64,000 nt of DNA, taken from Misgurnus anguillicaudatus. Taxonomy: Eukaryota; Chordata; Actinopteri; Cypriniformes; Cobitidae. The translations under genes and the position numbers were made by a program. Of this stretch, positions 28,801-33,830 are shown piece by piece. The notes beneath the pieces are model-generated. The model had not been told where the DNA came from and did not search any database. It was given only the letters and a program-made list of their open reading frames with translations. The stretch is taken from contig NC_073354.2 in the NCBI RefSeq assembly GCF_027580225.2, positions 5,742,001-5,806,000 on the forward strand, written 5' to 3'. Each line of letters begins with the position of its first letter. The first letter of the stretch is position 1.

Positions 28801-31800
28801 TCAGGTGTCCTATTTGTAACGTTCTTATGTGACCACAGAATAACCAATATGAGACGTCATCCTACAGTCATATCAGGAACGTTATGATACGACCAAAATA
28901 GTACCATGTCGGAATGTTCTGTTAATGTTCCAAATGTCCTTTCTGTAACGTTCTTATGTGACCACAGGATAACCAATATGGAACGTCTTCCTACAGTCAT
29001 ATCAGGAACGTTATGATATAACCAAAATAGTACCATGTGGGAATGTTCTGTTAATGTCTCAGGTGTCCTATCTGTAACGTTCTTTTGTGACCACAGGATA
29101 ACCAATATGGAACGTCATCCTACAGTCATATCAGGAACGTTATGATATGACCAAAATAGTACCATGTGGGAATGTTCTGTAAATGTCTCGGGCGTCTCCC
29201 TAAAGTCACATGAGGAACCTTGAACTGCAAGACTTTTATAACCAACAAAGGACGTTTTAGGAATGTACCTAATGTTCTCTAAAGGTTCAGGTCTTTTCAT
29301 CCTCTTTAGAGAACTTTTAGGGAACGTTGCGAAAGGTCCCGAGAACGTCACCTTCTACGTGGGTATAACATTAGTTTTAAATACAGTACACTGTCAGAAA
29401 ATGCTCCTTAGCTTTGTAGCTAAAGGGCCCTGGCTATCATACACCTCGCGCAATACAACGTAGGAACGACGTAAGTGTTTTTTGCTAGTTTCAGCCCAAC
29501 ACAGTTATTATTTTCAAATCCAGCGCCACGTTTAAATAGCGAATACACTTGTACCCATCTGTTTGCCCAAGGGCGTTATTATATTAGGGCTGTCAATAGA
29601 TTAAAATATTTAATCCCAATTAATCGCATGATTTCATGAGTTAACTCGCGATTAATCGCAAATTAATCTCACATTTTTATCTGTTCTAAATGTACCTAAA
29701 TGTAACACTTTTCAAGTTTTTAATGCTCTAATCAGCATGGATTTGGATAATATATATGCTATATGAAAATGTATGTCTACAACAGCCTGTTTACATTTTC
29801 AACAGAACCATCAGCCATAGTTTTATACATGATTTTCCCTTTAGAAGACCTTGTTCTTTCTCCATTTCTGTTTGCTACTGCATCATTTGTGACCTGGCTG
29901 GCAAATTGAGTTGGGATGAGCAAATTTTCAAAAATGTGTTATTTATATTTTAACATTCTCTATTTAAAAACTTCAAAACAATTGGAACAATTGTTGGAAT
30001 CTGACAAAGCATGACAGAACTACTGTTTACGCAGAGCAAAAACAATATCAATAGATGTTACATATATGTTTTCTTTTATTGTTTAATTTTGACATTGAGA
30101 CAGACCGCTTTAAGATCCTGTAGGACAATGCAAGGGTTTAATATAATGACACAACAGATACTTTTCCTTAACAGTTAACCAAACATTCACTTCAGATATA
30201 ACAGATTATAGGTCATACCTGCGTAAATTCTTGTCAAAACAGATATTTTTAAAACTGTAATTTTGTGTAAGATGTATATACGTATATATCTTGGGTCGCG
30301 CACTCGCGTGTTTGTGTGCATGCGCTTCAGACATCAGCGTCAGGAAGATCGCTTTTGAGTCTTGTCACTCTTAATTAACTTTTTTATCATCAATCAGGTC
30401 CCGAACTTTATCTCTCTTAATAATTATTTTAACATCAAGAAAGTCCTGCGGTCTATTTTCTATCATTTCTGAATGCTTTAAAAACAAAACTAAAAAGTGA
30501 AAGAAGACGCATATTTGCTTTATATGGATTTGGGACGGTACACCTCTCAGGAAACGTGCAGATAAAGATCATTTTAGATGTTTAATGACCATTTAAAGCA
30601 TTGAATTCGCTAGACGAGAGCTTAATGTTCTTATTTTTATGAAAAGCTCCGACTCATCTAGACAGCGCCGGTCACTTGCTGCTTCTCAATTCATCCAGCT
30701 GTGGGTCAAACAGCAATTGCGTGTTGCGTTAATCGCGCGTTAATAAAGTTAGTGCCGTTAAAATTAATTTGCGTTAACGCGTTAGTAACGCGTTTATTTT
30801 GACAGCCCTAATATATATAAATCATTTTAATACTTTCATGAAGTGGTTTTCCAGGCAATTCAAAAAAAAGGCTATATAACAAAAGTGTTATGGAAATACA
30901 TTGTGATATATACATATTGCATTTACAGGTCACCTGACGTACATAAAAGTCACATGATTACTCTTTAAAGATGCAAAACTGCGTACTATTAACAAGCGTG
31001 CCGCCCAAGCCCTGATAAGTGAAGCCAAAACGTCTGGATCGCCCCCCAGTGACTGGTCGTAGTATAGACCATAAACCCCGCCTCCCCCATCATGTTATTC
31101 AATGGGACTTGAGACCAACTAGACAATTTAATTACACTTCAATTATCTTTTTTCTGAAGCTGGTTTCTGTCATTTACTGTAGTTTTATAACGCTGATGTA
31201 AATTCTCGTGTTTTTGTTTTAAAATAAGTTTGTTTTTAGTTAATTATTTAATGCTATAAAAACGATGGTGTGACGTCATGATTGAGAGCTTTGATATGCG
31301 CATTCTGCAAAGGCGGGGCCTTGATTTTGCGGCTTAACTTCCTGCTCACTACTGCGCAGTACTGGTCCCAAAATTTCATAGATATGTACACTAGATGTCG
31401 CCTTGGCTACGGCAGTTCATTGGACCGAATGCGTCAAATAGAGCCGCCATCTTGAAACAGGGGAGCCCTGCATCAGAATTATTGTAGGTAATGGTGTAAC
31501 AGAAATAAAATCACCATAAATCGTCATGAATGCGATTTTCTTGGTTTTCTTTTGGTTCGTTTCAACAGTCAGACATGTATTTAGCACTGAGTCCAGAAAA
31601 ATTGTAAGTTTTGATATTATGAAAATCTACTTTTTTAACATTAATGCATAGTGCTAGTAGGCCTAACATCCACATAAGTCCGTCATCGTCCATGAATTCG
31701 AAGTACAGGCGGAGATAGCAGCTTTACCTAGATACTTCCTATGACAAGATAGGCAGCAGTTTTGACGCATGCTTAGAACCCAAGGCAACATCTAGTGTAT

Positions 31801-33303
31801 ATATCTATGCCAAAATCGCTACTGCACAGACTCAAGTCCCAAGATGTCAGCGCCATATTGGGACACTGGCGACTTCATTTTTCACCAATGAAAGAGAGCG
31901 AACAAGCGTCGTCCATCTTTTTTACAGTCTATGACTATAACCTATCAGAAACCCTTGCCATTTATGCTTGGATAACTCATCTGCCATGGTTTTTGGAATA
32001 ACAAGTGGAAACATGATGTTTTAGTCACATAACACTCGATAATGGAAACAACGGTTTTTTATCAACATTTGGAAAGGTTTTACGAGTTTGCATTAACATG
32101 TAATCAATAGGGAATGAGATAAAGGATATTAGGTGTGCGATCCAAAAGGAGGGCTCCGAGCTCTGAATTTTAGCCATAACCCAGAGTATTCCCGCATCTT
32201 TAAAGGAACAGTATGTAAGAAATTGATATCAATGAATCATAAAATGGCTCTTATATGTCACTAGACATTAAGAAATCATTTTCGTTTCAAATACTTATTT
32301 CACTGACAACAGTGGTCTGGCCAGGATATTGTCATTTAAAAAGTGGAGTTGCAGCCCTCAACTGATGTTTATGTTGTCATGATGTGTATTAGCCACAAGT
32401 TTTGTGATTGCAATACCAGTTTTAGCCACAAGTTTTGTGATTGCAATACCAGTTTTGGCCACAATCATACATACTGTTCCTTTAACTGGGATAAATGAAA
32501 CTAGCTAAGAGTGAGGTGATGGGGTGTAGGAGGGGTACTGCAAAAATTGTCACGGGACAGAGGTGAGAGATGGCTACATAAAGACACTTCTTCGCGCCGA
32601 TTGGTTGGATTTCATGGCCATGGTCCTCCTGAACTTAGTTAAAAAACTTCATTTTGCGCAAATCTGTAGGGGAAACCAGGCTAATGTGATGAAATCCCTT
32701 TTTGTTTATTCTTATAGATCACTTTTCAAAAGAAGTCAAAATGGTCTCTCATTCTGTTTCTGCCTTTTTATATGCAGTAATCTGGAGAACAAGGCCAATG
32801 CGGTGAGGGCCATTCGCTGTCTTGTAAGAGAAAACGCTAAGAGGACCGCTCCGTTTGAAAAAAGATTCAAAGACTTCAACTCCAACTTGACCTTCCCCAG
32901 GAGAAACCGCACAGGAGCAATTCAATCAAACTCCTGGCTGAGGTTAACAGATGGACCACAGACTGTTTCAGATGAGACCGGACTGCTCGATGGAGATGCT
33001 CACTCGTTGAGACCCTTCAGCTCTGATCAGAGCAAGAGATCCACGTTGTGTTCCCTAACAAGTGCCCTTGAGGCTCAACTCCAGAGGCTGAACTTTGTAG
33101 ATGAACCGCACGGACTGAACGAGAGCAACACCGGCAGCCTTCAGGGTAGTCAGGTGACGCTGCTGGACGACACATCGGGTCTGGACTTTAACACCCTGCT
33201 GGCCAGGGACTACAGCGTACAGAGCTTAGGTTCTGTAGTTAATGAAGATTGCTTTTATGACACGGTCATGGGCGTCCATAAAGCTGCCATCCCCACGCTC
33301 TAG
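104..33303 (+). CDS. tiam2: TIAM2 (STEF) Rac guanine nucleotide exchange factor, complete 24-exon coding region
   Basis: Exons joined at GT-AG sites with matching phases: 104-1201, 1664-2108, 2333-2505, 3104-3328, 3488-3673, 3797-3946, 8360-8419, 10672-10845, 11008-11112, 11519-11597, 11690-11779, 11859-12089, 16010-16095, 18040-18219, 18312-18380, 19913-20038, 20234-20342, 20434-20613, 21846-21964, 23404-23512, 23598-23656, 23743-23833, 23975-24062, 32778-33303. The product is 1585 residues, close to remembered lengths of TIAM1 (about 1591) and TIAM2 (about 1700). Domain order, approximate: MGN start 1-3, PHn 477-593, coiled coil and Ex 600-710, RBD 806-872, PDZ 888-973, DH 1070-1265, PH 1298-1420, serine-rich tail. 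The family catalyses GDP release from Rac1 at membranes, linking Ras or receptor signals to actin. TIAM2 is preferred over TIAM1 because the N-terminal motifs ([16 protein letters not shown]) fit remembered human TIAM2 and a claudin-20 gene lies downstream. The fish paralogue (a or b) cannot be told. Confidence 0.93.
1314..1507. mobile_element. hAT-type MITE, 194 bp, in tiam2 intron 1
   Basis: Nearly the whole element is an inverted repeat: CAGGGATGGGCA on the left and TGCCCATCCCTG on the right, each followed inward by about 45 matching bases. Flanks GCATAATG (1306-1313) and GCATAATA (1508-1515) match at 7 of 8 bases, an 8-bp target duplication as in hAT elements. Confidence 0.85.
1664..2108 (+). 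CDS. tiam2: tiam2 coding exon 2, start of the PHn domain
   Basis: Acceptor TTTCAG ends at 1663 and donor GTGAGA begins at 2109, phase 1. The exon encodes residues 367-515, including the IYENFM motif before the PH domain and the first PH strands ([13 protein letters not shown], then [11 protein letters not shown]). Confidence 0.93.
2333..2505 (+). CDS. tiam2: tiam2 coding exon 3, middle of the PHn domain
   Basis: Acceptor TGTAG at 2328-2332, donor GTTTGT at 2506. It encodes residues 515-572 with [19 protein letters not shown] and GDVYLFQ, which match the remembered PHn core of TIAM proteins closely. Confidence 0.93.
2506..3103. other. tiam2 intron 3, nothing recognised
   Basis: Ordinary AT-rich intron of 598 bp with no repeat or RNA that I can identify. 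Confidence 0.5.
3104..3328 (+). CDS. tiam2: tiam2 coding exon 4, PHn C-terminal helix and coiled coil
   Basis: 225 nt, phase 0 on both sides. Begins [17 protein letters not shown], the PH C-terminal helix with its invariant Trp, and runs into the charged helical CC segment ([18 protein letters not shown]). In TIAM proteins the PHn-CC-Ex unit binds membranes and scaffold partners. Confidence 0.94.
3488..3673 (+). CDS. tiam2: tiam2 coding exon 5, Ex region
   Basis: 186 nt, phase 0. Encodes residues 648-709 with [26 protein letters not shown] and [12 protein letters not shown], the CC and Ex helices of the family. Confidence 0.94.
3797..3946 (+). CDS. tiam2: tiam2 coding exon 6, basic linker
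   Basis: 150 nt, phase 0. Encodes [16 protein letters not shown] and a basic segment, ending KRQSLSQ at residue 759. It begins directly after the SSFHAL boundary, as expected for TIAM2. Confidence 0.9.
4192..4281. repeat. (TA)n microsatellite, left of a hAT-like insertion
   Basis: About 90 bp of TA with a few A interruptions. The run resumes at 4812-4858, so an element appears to have inserted into one TA tract. Confidence 0.9.
4282..4811. mobile_element. hAT-like non-autonomous element (TAGGGATGC ends), about 530 bp
   Basis: Left end TAGTGATGCGCCGATG and right end GCATCCCTA are imperfect inverted repeats. Internal runs of TATCGGCC and CCGATA recur at both ends, as in a widespread vertebrate hAT family. 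TA-rich flanks make the target duplication unreadable. Confidence 0.75.
4859..6130. other. tiam2 intron 6 segment, mostly unrecognised
   Basis: AT-rich intron. Around 5140-5175 it has the phrase AAAGCATTTGCTAAATGCAT, a decayed SINE/LINE 3' tail. Otherwise nothing recognised. Confidence 0.45.
6540..7765. repeat. duplicated intronic repeat block in tiam2 intron 6
   Basis: Two diverged direct copies, about 7085-7465 and 7475-7765, share in order a CACACTTCTT segment, CATATAA, a GAAAAAAACnnTTC..AAACnTGTACGAACC block and a TGTGTTnATAAGTCAGAATG tail. The first copy ends AACCACCCCTTTAA, which resembles a TTAA-flanked transposon end. The family is not identified. Confidence 0.6.
7770..8332. other. 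tiam2 intron 6, last part, nothing recognised
   Basis: Plain intron sequence before the (TG)n tract. Confidence 0.4.
8333..8353 (+). repeat. (TG)n run in the 3' splice region of tiam2 exon 7
   Basis: About ten uninterrupted TG dinucleotides lie within 30 bases of the exon-7 acceptor, where the pyrimidine tract would normally be. UG-rich tracts in pre-mRNA are known binding sites for TDP-43 and CELF proteins. A regulatory role here is inference. Confidence 0.7.
8360..8419 (+). CDS. tiam2: tiam2 coding exon 7, 60-nt in-frame exon
   Basis: Twenty codons ([20 protein letters not shown]), phase 0 on both sides, so it could be skipped without a frameshift. Its acceptor (GATACAG) is preceded by a (TG)n run at about 8333-8353 instead of an ordinary pyrimidine tract. 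Donor GTAAAT begins at 8420. Confidence 0.82.
8870..9390. mobile_element. MITE with inverted repeats of about 50 bp, in tiam2 intron 7
   Basis: The left end (TTTTTACACCTGGTCA, later GTTTTCTC and GATAGCTA) is matched in reverse complement at the right end (TGACCAGGTGTAAAAA, preceded by TAGCTATC and GAGAAAAC). No open frame inside. Confidence 0.8.
9813..10181. mobile_element. TGTGACC-type MITE, copy 1
   Basis: Ends TGTGACCCTGGATCACAAAA and TTTTGTAATCCAGTATCACA are inverted repeats. The body shares the TGTTAGGATAGGACAATATT segment with the copy at 48053-48431. Confidence 0.82.
10182..10671. other. end of tiam2 intron 7, nothing recognised
   Basis: AT-rich intron with no repeat or gene that I can name. 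Confidence 0.4.
10672..10845 (+). CDS. tiam2: tiam2 coding exon 8, Ras-binding domain start
   Basis: 174 nt, phase 0. Encodes residues 780-837. After [11 protein letters not shown] comes [19 protein letters not shown] and VLFSACK, a ubiquitin-like RBD first half. Donor GTAGTT begins at 10846. Confidence 0.92.
11008..11112 (+). CDS. tiam2: tiam2 coding exon 9, Ras-binding domain second part
   Basis: 105 nt, phase 0. Encodes [17 protein letters not shown] and the end of the RBD. The acceptor (AATGAAG) has a weak pyrimidine tract, but the reading frame and the LDP..H motif support it. Confidence 0.88.
11113..11518. other. tiam2 intron 9, nothing recognised
   Basis: 406 bp of AT-rich intron without repeat or RNA features. 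Confidence 0.45.
11519..11597 (+). CDS. tiam2: tiam2 coding exon 10, RBD-PDZ junction
   Basis: 79 nt, ending in phase 1 with donor GTGAGT. Encodes [17 protein letters not shown] and leads into the PDZ carboxylate-binding loop (DFG at the splice, then FAVTG). Confidence 0.92.
11690..11779 (+). CDS. tiam2: tiam2 coding exon 11, PDZ domain
   Basis: Phase 1 to phase 1. Encodes [20 protein letters not shown] and [12 protein letters not shown] is the GLGF-type loop that binds C-terminal peptides; TIAM PDZ domains bind syndecan-type and related tails. Confidence 0.93.
11859..12089 (+). CDS. tiam2: tiam2 coding exon 12, end of the PDZ domain and linker
   Basis: 231 nt, phase 1 to phase 1. Encodes [20 protein letters not shown], the classic PDZ second half, and then an acidic linker towards the DH domain. 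Donor GTAGGA begins at 12090. Confidence 0.93.
12205..12256 (-). repeat. SINE 3'-tail fragment, antisense
   Basis: CATTTACGCATTTAGTATGC followed by TTCAAAGTGACTTACAA is a decayed reverse complement of the tail seen at 23345-23395. Only the tail remains. Confidence 0.5.
12257..13548. other. tiam2 intron 12 segment, nothing firm
   Basis: AT-rich sequence. Nothing I could assign to a family or a gene. Confidence 0.4.
13549..14348. mobile_element. TA-flanked MITE, 800 bp, in tiam2 intron 12
   Basis: Left end TACCGTAATTCCTCAAATAA and right end TTATTTAAGGAATTACAGTA are inverted repeats, with recurring GGCCTTTATTT/GGCTTTTATTT units inside both ends. TA flanks both sides. An inner GC-rich stretch (14085-14195) is shared with the element at 42084-42770. 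Confidence 0.8.
14636..15099. mobile_element. TTAA-flanked MITE, copy 1 (uninterrupted)
   Basis: TTAACTCTTTCACCGCCA at the left is matched by TGGCGGGGAAAGAGTTAA at the right. TTAA stands at both ends, as in piggyBac-type insertions. The inner CTTCAAATATATAAACATAC segment is shared with copy 2 at 18858. Confidence 0.85.
15100..16009. other. end of tiam2 intron 12, nothing recognised
   Basis: AT-rich intron ending in a CT-rich tract that serves exon 13. Confidence 0.4.
16010..16095 (+). CDS. tiam2: tiam2 coding exon 13, PDZ-DH linker
   Basis: The acceptor follows an excellent CT-rich tract (15981-16009). Phase 1 in, phase 0 out. Encodes a charged linker ending in [11 protein letters not shown]. 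There is little conservation to lean on; the splice sites and the phase are the support. Confidence 0.78.
16661..16732 (+). CDS. tiam2: possible alternative tiam2 linker exon
   Basis: A strong pyrimidine tract (16629-16651) leads to tandem AGs at 16651-16652 and 16659-16660. From the second AG, 24 phase-0 codons ([20 protein letters not shown] and four more) reach a GTACTG donor at 16733. Exons 13 and 14 already join in phase 0 without it, so it would be an optional cassette or a cryptic exon. I do not recognise the peptide. Confidence 0.25.
16733..18039. other. tiam2 intron 13, mostly unrecognised
   Basis: Near 17665-17710 there is a weak SINE-tail remnant (GATGCATTTGGCA, later GAAGCGCTTTCAATGCAATT). 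Nothing else stands out. Confidence 0.4.
18040..18219 (+). CDS. tiam2: tiam2 coding exon 14, start of the DH domain
   Basis: 180 nt, phase 0. A serine-rich linker is followed by [19 protein letters not shown], the first DH helix (CR1), which contacts the GTPase switch region. Confidence 0.94.
18312..18380 (+). CDS. tiam2: tiam2 coding exon 15, DH domain
   Basis: 69 nt, phase 0. Encodes [20 protein letters not shown], directly after the CR1 helix. Donor GTCAGT. Confidence 0.92.
18460..18693. mobile_element. short MITE with GCGGTTTCCC ends in tiam2 intron 15
   Basis: Left end GCGGTTTCCCAGACAGG and right end CCTGTCCGGGAAACTGCC are inverted repeats. The inner AGGACTTAAGCCTAGTC and AAGGCCTAGTCCTGG are also complementary. 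Confidence 0.75.
18858..19693. mobile_element. TTAA-flanked MITE, copy 2, interrupted by a TA-flanked MITE
   Basis: The ends TTAACTCTTTCGCTGCCA and TAATGGCGGGAAAAGAGTTAA match copy 1 at 14636. The element is 836 bp because it contains the 341-bp insertion at 19334-19674. Without it, 495 bp remain against 464 bp in copy 1. Confidence 0.85.
19334..19674. mobile_element. TA-flanked MITE nested in the TTAA element
   Basis: TAGCTGTGTTTCCATTA at the left and TAATGGAAACACAGCTA at the right are perfect 17-bp inverted repeats with TA at both outer edges, as for Tc1/mariner-type targets. The host sequence resumes (ATGGCGGG) exactly where copy 1 has it. Confidence 0.85.
19913..20038 (+). CDS. tiam2: tiam2 coding exon 16, DH domain
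   Basis: 126 nt, phase 0. Encodes [20 protein letters not shown] and the TLETPENLK segment, as in TIAM1. Confidence 0.94.
20234..20342 (+). CDS. tiam2: tiam2 coding exon 17, DH domain
   Basis: Phase 0 in, phase 1 out. Encodes [20 protein letters not shown] and KVQKVLER, nearly invariant in the family. Confidence 0.95.
20434..20613 (+). CDS. tiam2: tiam2 coding exon 18, DH CR3 region
   Basis: 180 nt, phase 1 to phase 1. Encodes [20 protein letters not shown] and [16 protein letters not shown], the CR3 helix that forms the Rac-binding surface. Confidence 0.95.
20614..21845. other. tiam2 intron 18, nothing recognised
   Basis: Intron of 1.2 kb. Several short open frames have no recognisable domain, and no repeat boundary could be set. 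Confidence 0.4.
21846..21964 (+). CDS. tiam2: tiam2 coding exon 19, DH C-terminal helix
   Basis: Phase 1 to phase 0. Encodes [20 protein letters not shown] and [16 protein letters not shown], the last DH helix and the DH-PH hinge. Confidence 0.95.
22011..23090. mobile_element. inverted-repeat element filled with a 20-bp satellite, in tiam2 intron 19
   Basis: Terminal inverted repeats of about 55 bp start TACGGAAGAGGATTA and run through GGGCCACTGGTGAAAAAAAT to ATTTGAATTCTGACTTTA. The only indel is an extra TA in the left arm. A perfect 6-bp direct repeat CTATTG flanks it (22005-22010 and 23091-23096). The interior is almost wholly satellite. No coding sequence. Confidence 0.88.
22050..23052 (+). 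repeat. 20-bp minisatellite (GAATTCTGAGATTAAAGTCA)n
   Basis: About 50 units. A shorter variant, GATTAGTCAGAATTCTGA, lacks the AAA and recurs at irregular intervals. The first unit at the left is in the opposite orientation (CTGACTTTAATCT), making a hairpin with the next unit. Sequence identity between most units is very high. Confidence 0.95.
23262..23395 (+). mobile_element. tRNA-derived SINE with an L2/RSg-1-like 3' tail
   Basis: A tRNA-like head has an A-box-like TAGCTCAATGGTATAGCAT and a B-box-like GGTCATAAGTTTGAACCC. The tail TTGGATAAAAGCGTCTGCTA is the kind shared by fish tRNA-SINEs and their partner LINEs. It lies just before tiam2 exon 20. It is not a functional tRNA gene. Confidence 0.75.
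23404..23512 (+). CDS. tiam2: tiam2 coding exon 20, catalytic-side PH domain start
   Basis: Phase 0 to phase 1. Encodes [20 protein letters not shown] and the PH beta-1/2 strands. Donor GTAAGT. Confidence 0.94.
23598..23656 (+). CDS. tiam2: tiam2 coding exon 21, PH domain
   Basis: 59 nt, phase 1 to phase 0. Encodes [19 protein letters not shown], a PH beta-strand pair that matches TIAM. Confidence 0.94.
23743..23833 (+). CDS. tiam2: tiam2 coding exon 22, PH domain
   Basis: 91 nt, phase 0 to phase 1. Encodes [19 protein letters not shown], as in the TIAM DH-PH structures. Confidence 0.94.
23975..24062 (+). CDS. tiam2: tiam2 coding exon 23, PH domain
   Basis: 88 nt, phase 1 to phase 2. Encodes [20 protein letters not shown] and MLFQLKS. 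Its donor GTAAAA begins an 8.7-kb intron. Confidence 0.93.
24311..25140 (+). repeat. 190-bp tandem array, four full units and a partial one
   Basis: Units start at 24311, 24501, 24691, 24881 and 25071 (truncated), each with TTACGTTCCCATAA or a variant at its head. The period is exactly 190 bp and the units differ by few bases. The similar minus-strand frames of about 70 residues in each unit are products of the repeat, not genes. Confidence 0.95.
25141..26017. other. left interior of the 5-kb element, unrecognised
   Basis: AT-rich. A minus-strand frame of 106 residues at 25357-25677 is hydrophobic and of low complexity; I do not think it is a gene. Confidence 0.4.
26018..27145. mobile_element. 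hAT non-autonomous element, 1128 bp, perfect 8-bp target duplication
   Basis: Ends TAGGGGTGTAACGGTACG and CGTACCGTTACACCCCTA (the latter written with its inner ACGT) are inverted repeats. TTATTTGC flanks both sides (26010-26017, 27146-27153). The CGGTTCGG/CCGAACCG-type motifs at both ends fit a widespread fish hAT family. No intact transposase. Confidence 0.9.
27154..28352. other. right interior of the 5-kb element, unrecognised
   Basis: AT-rich sequence between the hAT insertion and the 129-bp array, with no recognisable domain in any frame. Confidence 0.4.
28353..29255 (+). repeat. 129-bp tandem array, seven units
   Basis: ATATCAGGAAC heads recur at 28353, 28482, 28611, 28740, 28869, 28998 and 29127, exactly 129 bp apart; the last unit decays after about 29190. 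Since 129 is divisible by 3, minus-strand frames stay open across units and give repeated 43-residue blocks. I regard these as artefacts. Confidence 0.95.
29395..29584 (+). repeat. older dispersed repeat (TATCATACAC...) left part
   Basis: GGCTATCATACACCTCGCGC, TTTTTTGCTAGTT and TTTAAATAGCGAATACACTT also occur, in the same order, around 36120-36570. A hAT-like element begins at 29585. Confidence 0.55.
29585..30810. mobile_element. hAT-like element, 1.2 kb (TAGGGCTGTCAA ends)
   Basis: Left TAGGGCTGTCAATAGATTAA and right TTTATTTTGACAGCCCTA are inverted, and AATCGCG/GCGATTAA motifs recur at both ends. The flanks TATTATAT and ATATATAT agree at 6 of 8. No transposase found. Confidence 0.75.
30811..31376. 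other. intron 23 segment, weak repeat signals only
   Basis: Phrases such as GAAGCCAAAACGTCTGGATC look like a dispersed fish repeat, but I could not set its ends. No gene. Confidence 0.35.
31377..31809. mobile_element. MITE with CATAGATATGTACAC ends, 430 bp
   Basis: CATAGATATGTACACTAGAT followed by GTCGCCTTGG is matched in reverse complement by CCAAGGCAAC and ATCTAGTGTATATATCTATG at the right. Confidence 0.8.
32200..32485. mobile_element. TTAA-flanked MITE, 286 bp, in tiam2 intron 23
   Basis: TTAAAGGAACAGTATGTA and its right-end counterpart TACATACTGTTCCTTTAA are perfect inverted repeats beginning with TTAA. An internal 30-bp direct duplication (GCCACAAGTTTTGTGATTGC) lies at 32393-32450. Confidence 0.85.
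32778..33303 (+). CDS. tiam2: tiam2 last coding exon 24, PH C-terminal helix and tail
   Basis: Acceptor TATGCAG ends at 32777, phase 2. Begins [20 protein letters not shown], the PH C-terminal helix, followed by a serine-rich tail with the conserved end motif [19 protein letters not shown]. Stop TAG at 33301-33303. Confidence 0.94.
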
Positions 33304-33830
33304 TGGTATAGACGGAAAAATGCACTAAAACTTCATTATTGTGCCTTGGAGCGAACAGCTTTCAGCTATCATGTCATATATTTAGACAGCATCATGGTGA
33401 CGTCCCATGACACCACTCACTGAACATTGACACGTGTACTCATATAGTACACAAGCAGAAACTGTTTGACTGTATGTGAATACTGGAGCTTTATATTTGT
33501 ATTGCTGGTTTGACAAAAGATTTGCTCTGCTCGGTATTGAAATGTTTTTTTACAAACTTTTATTGTAAGAGAATCTTTTTGGTTTAAATTATGTCTGTAT
33601 ATCTCTCTTATATATACGTTTTGTGCACATGTTTGATCAAGGGCATGTTTTTTTTGTAGTTTAAGCTATTGAAAATACAGTTATTGTTTATTATTAAGAT
33701 AAATAAATGTGCTCTGTTGTCAGTTTTGACATTTGTAATTTATTTGTAAGAATATGTCTTTAAACTAAGCATAGCTTGTGAAAATGACTTTGTTTTTAAT
33801 ATTTAATAAAGACTGCCTTCTATAATAATC
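33304..33830 (+). other. tiam2: tiam2 3' untranslated region
   Basis: AT-rich sequence after the stop, with AATAAA hexamers at 33702-33707 and 33805-33810. The second is followed by a suitable cleavage region, so the transcript probably ends near 33825-33835. The exact site is not visible. Confidence 0.65.

Larger units (their letters stand above)
24293..29368. mobile_element. 5-kb candidate DNA transposon with subterminal tandem arrays, in tiam2 intron 23
   Basis: Left end (ACTACCCCCCTAGAAATTTT, then ACGTTC) and right end (GAACGTCACCTTCTACGTGG, then GTATAA) are imperfect inverted repeats. A 7-bp direct repeat CATTAGT flanks it (24286-24292 and 29369-29375). A 190-bp array lies at the left end and a 129-bp array near the right end, both rich in GAACGTT/AACGTTC. 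A hAT element (26018-27145) interrupts it. No transposase frame seen. Confidence 0.6.

Noticed and set aside
28239..29351. Minus-strand frames with repeated 43-residue blocks
   Set aside because: The 129-bp unit is divisible by three, so frames stay open by chance. No independent sign of coding.
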